Assembly: GCA_032988195.1 (NCBI GenBank)
Contig: JANTQE010000015.1
Location: 682,001 to 746,000 of the forward strand
Direction: 5' to 3'
Source of the DNA: Arachnomyces sp. PD_36
Lineage: Eukaryota > Ascomycota > Eurotiomycetes > Onygenales > Arachnomycetaceae
Length of the DNA: 64,000 nucleotides
Shown: positions 55,901-64,000 of the stretch, piece by piece
Layout: every line of letters starts with the position of its first letter
Numbering within the stretch: position 1 is the stretch's first letter
Made by a program: the position numbers and the translations under genes
The notes under the pieces: generated by a model
Seen by the model: only the letters and a program-made list of their open reading frames with translations
Databases searched by the model: none
What the model was told of the DNA's origin: nothing

Positions 55901-57789
55901 GTGTCTCCGCCGCTCAGCCAGCGCCAGAGGAGCCCCAGTCTCCGGTTCTGAGCGATCCTGGCAGCGAGGATCCATTGAGGCCGCAAACCCGGAGCGATTC
56001 TGTTTCTGGGCCAACATTTTCTCGATTCTCTGCCGTGGAGAATGACTTGATACTTGATAAGCTGCAGTTGGTGATCAAATGGGGAGGAGAACCTACTCAC
56101 GCTGCACGATATCAATCGCAGGATCTGGGTCTCAACATGAGAGATGACTTGAAGTTAATGAATAAGGAGGCATTGAATGACGTTCGGATTTTCACAAGCT
56201 CCGAGCGCAGGGTTAGCACGAGTGGTAAGCTTTGTCTTTTCCTTTGTCCTTGGAGACACGTACTAATACACGAATAGCCCAAATCTGGGCTTCATCTTTC
56301 TTGGACGAAAAGGATCTTCCCAGCGACTTTATCCAAGTGAGGAAGGACCTATTGGACGACTCCAACGCTGCCAAGGATGTCATGGATAAGGTTAAGAAAA
56401 AGTTGAAGCTTCTCCTACGAGAAGGGAATTCCGCGCCTCCGCAGTTCACTTGGCCGAAGGAGAATATCCCCGAACCTTCAGTTGTGCTGTCCATTGTGGT
56501 TGAGTTGATGAAATTCCACCGCCGTGTTATGCGCCACAATTTCAGCAAGTTGGATTTAGACGCCGCCCCGGGGGAACGGAAAGGCTCTGAGGAATCTGGA
56601 CGAAGGCAAAGTGACAACCCCTCCGTTTCGTCCATTCAAGGGCGTTGGTGTGCCGGTGAAGATGCGAGATTGTTCAAAGAGAGATGGGAAAAGCTATTCG
56701 CCGAGTTTTGTGATACCGAAAAGGTCGACCCGAGTAAGCTCTCCGAGCTCTACGACAGCATGAAATTCGACGCGCTTCATAATCGGCAGTTTCTCGAGTG
56801 GGTGTTTATGCCGCCGGAGAACATGCTTTATGAGGATGAAAACGCTATCGAGGTGAAGGATGAGTCCGTCGAACCTCCGAAAGACGAACCCGGTAACGGC
56901 AGTAGCAAGAGTAACAGCAAGCGAGGAAGCTGGAATAGCAATGCCGATCCTACGAATGGCGAGAAGGTGGAGGAAAAGTCCGAGCACCACAATCCTACTC
57001 TAGCTTCACGAATGTTCAAAAGAGGGTCTGCTACGAACCTTGGACCGATGCAGCCATTGGGCTCGTTGGAGGATGCCTACGATTCCTACTTTAAGCTGTA
57101 CACCGGCAGTAACCCAACAAAATCGAAGATCGACAAACGTCTCTCCAAACTCCGAGAGTTATACAAGCTCGCGAAGGTCCTGTTCGACTTCGTCACTCCC
57201 CAGGAATACGGTATTAAAGATGCCGAGAAACTCGAGATTGGTCTTTTAACATCCCTTCCACTCCTTCAGGAAATTGTCATGGATCTCGAGGAAGTTCAGG
57301 CGTCCACGAATGCCAAGTCATTCTTCTACTTCACAAAGGAATCTCATATCTACACCCTTCTCAACTGTATCCTGGAAGGGGGAATCCAGACTAAGATAGC
57401 CAGACGAGCCATCCCTGAACTGGACTATCTCTCACAGATCTGCTTCGAGTTATACGAGGCTAGAGATAGTGAGGCCGCGACGTTCTCTTACTCTATCCGC
57501 ATCTCGATCAGTCCCGGATGCCATACATTCGACCCGCTCGATGTGCAGCTTGATTCGAGGCATGCGATTGGGTGTGCACCGAGGAGGAGCCTCACAGCAC
57601 ATCAGGACTGGAAGGAGGTTATTGAGACTTTGAAGGCCAAATTTGATACGTAAGTGCAATTCCCTTCCAACCTTTACTACCTGAAACTAATCCTCTTCCC
57701 CCCCTAGTGTCCAATTACCAAAGTCCTTCCTCGCAGTGAACTTGAGCGATAAACACGCCGGCAAGGAAAGCCCTTCCGAACAAACCTAG
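52969..57789 (+). CDS. VIP1: VIP1/ASP1 diphosphoinositol-pentakisphosphate kinase
   Basis: Six exons, 52969-53767, 53826-54197, 54259-54280 (22 nt), 54348-56224, 56278-57649 and 57708-57789, give 1507 aa. A Ser/Pro-rich disordered head of ~350 residues precedes the kinase: GKIGVCALDVKARSKPSQNILTRL, IAFFSDGFPLDKAI, RPFCINDLPM-like KPFCINDLPMQ, FVEKPVNGEDHNIH and SYVVDVNGWSFVK, the ATP-grasp Mg-binding core. The C-terminal half is a histidine-acid-phosphatase-like domain with RHADRTPKQKFKF near residue 814, and SHIYTLLN. Vip1/Asp1 makes 1-IP7 from IP6 and its phosphatase half hydrolyses it, tuning polarised growth and phosphate signalling. The tiny third exon codes ENWPVC. The start is the first in-frame ATG, and an upstream exon is not excluded. 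Confidence 0.93.
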
Positions 57790-58638
57790 ACTAATCCCCG
57801 GCGTGAGAATATTAAAATGAAGGGAGAAACGGCGCAACTTAACGAAGATAAAAGAAAAAAGCATATGATAAAGACTTTACGTGGTGATGCATGCAAATGC
57901 TGGAACGAGATTTCTTTAAACCGGGCGGTTGGGTGGCTATTGTGAGACTTTTGATTTGCATTGTTGCGAGTATTGCATCTGTAGTTCCTGTTTATTCCTT
58001 GTTGCAAGTTGATAGATAGCATAGTTTATGGTCTGAGTAGATAATATTCATGAAGATATTTTTTTATCGTGGAGAGCCAACGTCTTTGGGGTTGGAGGGG
58101 GAGATACGACATAGTTATTTTTATATATCCCAAGTGGGCGACGGCATGCCACCCTGCGGCAACCCCTAACAACCAAATGCACATAGTTTTAGACTCGCTT
58201 CTTTTGTCCTCCAGCACGTTACTTATTCACCCTCTGGTGAGTAGGTTCTAAAGGAAAAAACCTCGAGAGCTTCGGAAGAGAGCAATGCGCGCAGTTAACC
58301 AGGAGCTGGTATTCCTGACTGAGCGCAGCTGGCACTGGTGTCAGTGATATCGATCTCTTCTGAATCAGAAAAAAAAATTACCAACCTTCAACAGTCGTTC
58401 ACAGCAGTGATACTTTGGATCAGCTCATATTTGAATCTGATCGATGAAATAAAGAGATTTGTGACCTCTCTCATGTCAACGGAGTATGTTGTGTTGACTC
58501 AATCCTTCCTGCTTACCTGAGACGCCGTGATCCTGATTTTTCGTCCTGGCGTCAGCGACCTCACAGAAGACTCACAATTCACATTTAATTCGTTAATATT
58601 CAAAATAAAAGAGATCATATACTGAGACGAATCTCGAA
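57790..58638. other. Intergenic 0.85-kb stretch
   Basis: 3' region of VIP1 and promoter of the DAGK-domain gene, mostly AT-rich, no gene or RNA recognised. Confidence 0.5.
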
Positions 58639-60015
58639 ATGAGCTCTTCACCTCCTGCCTCCCGAGTCAACGGAGAGGAAGCAGTTTTCAACCTGTCAAA
58701 TGATCATTTGGAATGGCGCTCAACAGGAGGGGGAGAAGTAGGGCGGATTCGGCGGGATGGTATCATCGCTGTTATTCCGAAGCAGCATGGATCGGGCGAT
58801 GAAGCAATACTTCTTACTGTAGAAGAAGCTTCCCAAACTAAAGAAGACGGAGAGACCACCACGACACCATGTCTGAAAACCTTGAACATTGCGGGACTTC
58901 CGGATGAATTGAAATCGAGCTCATGGGTTGAATCCCTCCCTTCCTATCTGCGGGGGCCGGGCTCTACGGTCCCCAGGAACGTAGCTCCGTCGAATATACA
59001 TATCCTCATCTCTACGAAGTCAGGGTCCCAAGGAGCGAAACGATTTTATACAGACGTTCTGGAGCCGCTGTTGGCGGAAGTTTCTGTGACCGGTGTCCAA
59101 GTCCACGAAACCCAGTCCACGGAGACAATTATGGATTTTACGAGTTCTGTTATTCTCCCGAAGGCGAGAGAGGGCGTTTCACAGACCGTGATCCTTCTAG
59201 CGGGAGATGGGGGGATGGTTGATATTATCAAATCCCTCTATGCTGATCCGAAGGATAGCGATATCACTCCTCCTGTGGTGTCTATAATACCTTTGGGAAC
59301 AGGGAATGCGCTGGCTAATTCTACGGGCCTCATGAAAGATTCTACATGGGGACTCTCGGCTTTGATACGGGGTACTCCTGAACCTGTGCCGGTTTTCAAG
59401 GTGAGGGTTGGGGATGGGAATGGGGAAGTGTCGGATGTGTATGGTGCGGTCGTTGCAAGTTGGGGGTTACATGCTTCTTTGGTTGGGGATAGTGATACGG
59501 AGGAGTATCGCCGGTTCGGGGTTGATAGGTTTAAGATGGCAGCTAAGGAGCTTTTACATCCTTCTGATGGGTCCGAGTCGCATCGTTATAGGGGGAAGGT
59601 TACTTTGATTAAGAAGGATACAGGGAGTGCAAAGGAGTATGAGGAGGTTATAGATCGGACGGAACATATGTATGTTCTGACGACGTTGGTATCTGAACTG
59701 GAGAAGGGGTTTAGGATATCCCCGTCCTCAGAGCCGTTGGATGGGCGGCTGCGAGTTGTTCATTTCGGGCATGTATCACCTGAGGAGGCTATGAGGCTTA
59801 TGGGGTTGGCTTATCAGGGAAAGCACGTGGATGAGCCCGCGGTTGGATATGAAGATGTGGAGGGGATTAGGATTGAATTTGACGAGGAGGAGGGGAGATG
59901 GAGACGAGTCTGTGTGGACGGTAAGATCGTGGTAGTGGGCCAAAGGGGTTTGGTGGAGGTTCGGACGGCGCACAAAAAATTAGTGAAATTGGTAACTACG
60001 GCGAAGCGAGCGTAG
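58639..60015 (+). CDS. Diacylglycerol/sphingoid-base kinase-like protein
   Basis: A single exon of 458 aa. The DAGK catalytic domain is recognisable: IHILISTKSGSQGAKRFY, then VILLAGDGGMVDIIKSLY (GDGG nucleotide-binding motif), VVSIIPLGTGNALANSTG and SWGLHASLVGDSDTEEYRRFG. The C-terminal part resembles the sphingosine-kinase lobe (GKVTLIKK, DGRLRVVHFG). No membrane span is seen. The substrate could be diacylglycerol, a sphingoid base or ceramide; the motif set does not separate them. An N-terminal segment of ~110 residues contains a divergent PH-like stretch (VFNLSNDHLEWRS…). No intron. Confidence 0.8.
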   Translation: MSSSPPASRVNGEEAVFNLSNDHLEWRSTGGGEVGRIRRDGIIAVIPKQHGSGDEAILLTVEEASQTKEDGETTTTPCLKTLNIAGLPDELKSSSWVESLPSYLRGPGSTVPRNVAPSNIHILISTKSGSQGAKRFYTDVLEPLLAEVSVTGVQVHETQSTETIMDFTSSVILPKAREGVSQTVILLAGDGGMVDIIKSLYADPKDSDITPPVVSIIPLGTGNALANSTGLMKDSTWGLSALIRGTPEPVPVFKVRVGDGNGEVSDVYGAVVASWGLHASLVGDSDTEEYRRFGVDRFKMAAKELLHPSDGSESHRYRGKVTLIKKDTGSAKEYEEVIDRTEHMYVLTTLVSELEKGFRISPSSEPLDGRLRVVHFGHVSPEEAMRLMGLAYQGKHVDEPAVGYEDVEGIRIEFDEEEGRWRRVCVDGKIVVVGQRGLVEVRTAHKKLVKLVTTAKRA

Positions 60016-60282
60016 GATATGGGATTTGGGTCTGGTTATACGCTGCATATTAATAAATAAATGTGCGATAGCCTCTAACTCCTTTTATTGTTGCGCAGTA
60101 TTGCTTCTAGATATACAGGTGGACATCCACTGGGCCTCGAAAAGGGGGGACAAGCTCCTAGCCTTCCCTTACATGGCGTTCCGAGTTACGGGAAACCCGT
60201 ACTTAGACACAAATCTTGCGCCTTCGCCCCCTTCTAATTATGGCGAGGGTGATACTTTATTGAACACGATCTAGGTAACCAC

Positions 60283-60947
60283 CTACTCCGACGTTGTGTT
60301 AACTGATTCCGCGTTCCATATTACAGGTTCCTCTTTGCAAATAAGCCCCGAGGGATCTTGAATACATTCCAGACCTTCACTCTCGCAAGCTTGCATAATG
60401 CGTTTAAAGGGGTCATCGGAATCAAGCCACCACCGTATCTCCCCAAGACCCTGTGTGAGAAGAGTATATCATTAGCTGAATATTGTATAACTGACATCAG
60501 TTAAGGAGAAAGTAAATTCCAGCATACCCCGATAATGCGACCTGACTTTACAAGAGCTGGAAGACTCCTGCCTTTAGATTCCTTCCTCCAATACAGTAAC
60601 CAAAAGGCGCTCGACTTCATATCAAGGAGTCGGAAGCTAACATTGTAGCTTGCTATGGCGTTCCGAATCCGCATTACAGTCGCACTCATGCGAGGGGTAT
60701 CCCCGATATAGAGTAGATAATCCCCCGAAGTGGGCTGAACGTCAGGCATGTCGCTTGGTCGAGTTGATTCCAGCTCTTGAATGAAACGATCATGTTCGAG
60801 GAGACGAGCGATGTAGTCCGCTTTTTTGCCTGTTTGAGGTAGAGATCGCAACTCGAGTATCTCAATGAGCTCTGAATTTGATCTGTGCTCATATTTGTTT
60901 GCCATTACTGAATGTGACTGTTTTTTTCCTTCCTTTATAAAAGGCAT
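60283..60947 (-). CDS. SAP-domain plus glutaredoxin-like protein
   Basis: Exons 60947-60528 and 60450-60283, with a 77-nt intron, give 195 aa. Start uncertain: the first ATG is at 60947, and the second at 60905 (MANKYEHRSN) may be the true one because a TTTATAAA lies between them. A SAP motif sits first: NSELIEILELRSLPQTGKKADYI. A thioredoxin-fold segment follows: DYLLYIGDTPRMSATVMRIR, SFRLLDMKSSAFWLLYWRK, KGRSLPALVKSGRIIGGLGE and IMQACESEG. The position that would carry the CxxC or CxxS active site reads DTPRMS, so redox catalysis is unlikely. The fold might serve in binding. No localisation signal is certain. Confidence 0.68.
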
Positions 60948-61443
60948 TGATCTTTCACTGTACGGATAGGGGGTTGAATAAATATCAAGTTCCTTTGAGA
61001 AGCCGATGTCGTCACCGGATGCCGAACCGCCGAAGTCTCGGTGTTTAAATTACCGGCTGTAACGTTGACAAAAGCCCGGTATACAACGGTTCCGAAGTCA
61101 GCACGTGCGCTAAGCCCAAAAGGGAAGAGTGTGATTATCATCTTATCTCTCCCATCTCGCACCTCCGTCGCTTCTTGAAGTGAAGAGGAAAGGGAATTCG
61201 AAGTCGGAGATGTGGAGAGGTACAAAGCCAACCCTTCACTGTCTACTCCGTACAGGAATGAGGAAAGACTCTAACTCGATTTTTCCATGCTGTTCCTAGG
61301 CATCCTCGACTCTCAGTAAGTATCACAAGCAATCCCCCTACGGAACCTTATCCCCGAATACGCGGAAGCGCGACTCCAAGGCTTCGAAGGCATGTGCCCT
61401 GAACAGACTACAACTTGGCCATCGATGAAATCGATCGGACTTC
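60948..61443. other. Divergent intergenic region
   Basis: Upstream DNA of the SAP-type gene and of the lipase gene. An ATG at about 61287 opens a very short frame that could be a small upstream exon, but I did not accept it. Confidence 0.4.
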
Positions 61444-64000
61444 ATGCTCGTCACTCCGCGAACCTATCAACTCTCCCAAATCCCAGACAAGGGAGAATCG
61501 TCGAGTAGTGCATTCCATCACTCCTTTTCCTCGTTATCGGGCTGGAACGTTGAACCGGTGGAGTATCGGCGGGCGGCGGAAATGTTGTTAATACATCAGG
61601 TTGGGAGTGTTCGGGTGGGGGAGGTCATACGGTTCGTATCCCCGTTCCTTCAAGCATGTTCTTGTGCTTGGCGGTTACCCCTTCTTACGGGATACCGATA
61701 TCTCGTTGACCGATATCTAATCGAGACTACTGGTTCGCAGATACACCTTGACCTACACCCCTGCTGATGATCGTATTCTTCCCACCCCTACCGAGCTCCA
61801 CGTTAAGATCAGGAATACCTCTGCAATTCCCCTACGAGCCGCTTACCTCCACGGCCCCTACACCTTGTACACATCGTGCTACCCGTCTACGTTTGATCCG
61901 AATCGTAAACATACCGACCATGACACCGAGGGTGGACCGCAGTATGAACCGAATCTCAAGGCTGGAGGCGGTTGGAATGCCGTTCTTACCGTCCCAGATC
62001 GTACAAGGAGCTCTACCGCTTTACGACAGCCATCACACCCGTCTGAAGAGGATAAAAAGAACCGGAGTGTGACTTGGATTATTGAGATCGCCTCGCAGGT
62101 GATATTCTCGACAACGGCTGCTGTGCATTACGAGTTACTTGTTGGAAGGGATGAGAAAGCCCTGGATTTGACGTTAGGAGCTATCACCGGAGTGGATATT
62201 CCAAAGCCTGGACACCTTCACGATCACCGGAAGATGTCGAAAGACGGAAGGTGGTTGCACCATAGCGGGAATAAGGGGATCTACTCGGGGGCTGTGGAAC
62301 TGGTTGTGGATGATACTACAAGTTTATGGAATACCCCATACTTCCCTCCATATGACCATGTACATCGGCAAAAGCAACATGCACATCATGAAGAGGGGCA
62401 TGGCCAGAAACATCCCGAAACACCCAAGCAACCACAACCAGCTACCGAGAGCAGTGATGATCCCAAGCCGAAAAAGAAGCAGAAGAAGGTCCATTTTGTC
62501 GTTTTGACCCATGGGCTTCACAGTAACCTTGGCGCAGACATGTTGTATCTCAAGGAAAGCATCGATGCAGCTGCTAGGAACTCTAGAATGAAGACCAAAG
62601 AGAGACGGGAAAAAGAGAGAAAAGCGCGAGCCTCAAAACCCTCTGCTGACGGGGAACAAAGAACACCGACGATCTCGGAACCGTCGGATGCGCGGGAGAG
62701 TCCTCAGACGGGATCAAATGAGGAGGATGGTGAACAAGAATATGATGACGATGATGAAGAAGTTATCGTTCGAGGATTTTCTGGAAATGTAATTCGCACT
62801 GAAAGGGGAATCCAATACTTGGGGAAACGGCTCGCAAAATATGTTATGTTAATGACCTATCCTGACAAGCCCTTCCCACCGCCTAAATCTCCACGATTAA
62901 AAACCCTCACCTGGTCTCTAACAGGCCAAAAAAGCTCGAACCAACCGACAGAGCAACCTCCCTCGGGCCATCATGAACAGCATGATAAGAGCCATCTTTT
63001 GCAAGACCCTGACTACGAGATTACGAGTATCAGTTTTATCGGCCACTCCCTTGGAGGGCTTATACAGACGTATGCTATTGCATATATTCAAAAACATTGC
63101 CCTGAGTTCTTCGAGAATATTAGACCGGTAAATTTTGTCTGTCTGGCGTCACCCCTTCTTGGGTTAAGCAACGAGAATCCTGTGTATGTGAAGTTTGCAT
63201 TGGATTTCGGGCTCGTTGGTCGTACCGGCCAGGATCTTGGCTTAAGCTGGAGCGCTCCGTCGAGGATGAGGGGCGGATGGGATGCCGTGTTCGGTGGACT
63301 TGGAGGTGATAAGCAAAATTCACAGGATCAGCCTGACCCTGGCGCAAAGCCTCTTCTTCGGATACTCCCGAGCGGTCCCGCCCATTATGTTCTGAAAAAG
63401 TTCCGGAAGCGCACTGTGTATTCCAATGTCGTGAACGACGGGATTGTTCCATTACGCACGTCCTGTCTCCTCTTCCTGGATTGGAGGGGACTGGAGCGGG
63501 TTGAGAAGGCTAGAAGAGCGAATGGCTTGGTAGGAACAATGGCCGAGTGGGGATGGGCTGAACTCACTGGCGCGAACTCCAGTTCCCCTCGCCTCGCTCG
63601 ACCAACAGCCGATGCATCGTCCGGCGAGACTGCGGAGGAAGATAGTGCTACTACAAAGGGTCATCCTCCAACGGAAACCGAGGTGCCAGAAGTAGATGAG
63701 CGCACCGCGAATGACGATAACTTTGGCTTATCAAAGCAGTCCCCCGATCCACGGCAATTCCTCCACAGTCCTACTGATATAGAGCCGACTCCTGATCCAG
63801 ATAAGCCAAAAGAAACTTCACCCCCGAACACGCTTTCTAGCTTCCTTTCCCTGTTTCGACCCCACCAGGCCAAGTCAACTCAAGAAAACAAACATACGAA
63901 GATCTACAAGAGGAGCCAGACGCTGAAAACCAACCCATCCGGTGACTTTGAAGAACCTTCAGCAGATGGATCACCTTTACCATCGCGAGGGAAAGTCAGC
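61444..64000 (+). CDS. DUF676-type lipase/esterase (ROG1-like), 3' end off the window
   Basis: Exon 1 is 61444-61631 and exon 2 runs from 61741 open to the edge (>750 codons), with a 109-nt intron in phase 2 (EVIR-YTLTYTPADD). The N-terminal part is a C2-like module: LHVKIRNTSAIPLRAAYLHG, WIIEIASQVIFSTTAAVHYELL. The alpha/beta-hydrolase domain begins KVHFVVLTHGLHSNLGADM and has the nucleophile elbow ISFIGHSLGGLIQTYAI, then ASPLLGLSNENPVY and SNVVNDGIVPLRTSCLLFLDW with the acid residue. This is the fungal putative-lipase family related to yeast Rog1/YDL109C. A long acidic insertion (about 62.6-62.8 kb) sits between the two core parts. The downstream tail is disordered. Start: the ATG at 61444; a shorter start at 61582 (MLLIHQVGS) is possible. 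Confidence 0.85.

Noticed and set aside
1..64000. CRISPR arrays, rRNA, riboswitches, secondary-metabolite core enzymes
   Set aside because: No regularly spaced repeats, rRNA or TPP-type aptamer sequence, and no PKS/NRPS/terpene-synthase motifs were found. The tyrosinase stands alone without cluster enzymes.

Overview
The window is nuclear DNA of a filamentous ascomycete (Pezizomycotina). The evidence is short GT-AG introns (about 45-110 nt) with CTRAC-like branch points, moderate gene density on both strands, and fungal proteins: TRAPPC2L/Tca17, NCA2, Erg25, a Vip1/Asp1 kinase, a secreted DUF4360-type protein, a tyrosinase, and a DUF676 lipase. I cannot fix the class from sequence alone. Nothing looks bacterial, viral or mitochondrial.

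Layout. 1-3.1 kb: 3' end of an RNPS1-like SR/RRM factor and an RCC1-family protein (both minus). 3.5 kb: tRNA-Thr(AGT) plus a detached 3' tRNA scrap. 3.8-9.2 kb: AFG2/DRG1-type AAA ATPase, an unnamed conserved fungal protein, and an SDR reductase. 9.4-13.8 kb: a decayed island with SNF2-helicase fragments out of order, and two inverted copies of a ~210-263 bp repeat, one lying inside the helicase relic. 14.7-17.6 kb: SEC4-type Rab GTPase and TRAPPC2L (both minus), then 2.8 kb of sparse DNA. 20.4-27.9 kb: DUF4360 secreted protein, NCA2, ERG25, PCD-like dehydratase. 28.4-35.8 kb: an accessory stretch with a trypsin-like protease homologue lacking the expected His, a chimeric duplication made from two neighbouring genes, a MITE-like element, a diverged direct repeat, an orphan-type small gene, and a gene fusing an HNH_2-like module to an APH-type kinase domain. 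36.4-46.1 kb: amino-acid permease, FCF1, DAL5-family MFS transporter, tyrosinase. 46.5-64 kb: Asteroid/XPG-like nuclease family protein, UTP21, VIP1/ASP1, a DAGK-domain lipid kinase, a SAP plus glutaredoxin-like protein, and a DUF676 lipase that runs off the right edge.

Functional themes. Three rRNA/ribosome-biogenesis factors (AFG2, FCF1, UTP21) and two exocytic-trafficking factors (SEC4, TRAPPC2L) share the window, but nothing shows that they are co-regulated. The housekeeping segments look ordinary. The unusual material is concentrated at 9.4-13.8 kb and 28.4-35.8 kb. The strongest candidates for something undescribed are the HNH_2-like/APH fusion gene (33840-35753) and the chimeric ORF at about 30.17-30.54 kb, which joins a copied PCD promoter and presequence to antisense of the kinase gene.

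All gene models were built by hand from splice signals, frame continuity and family recognition. No database search was possible.
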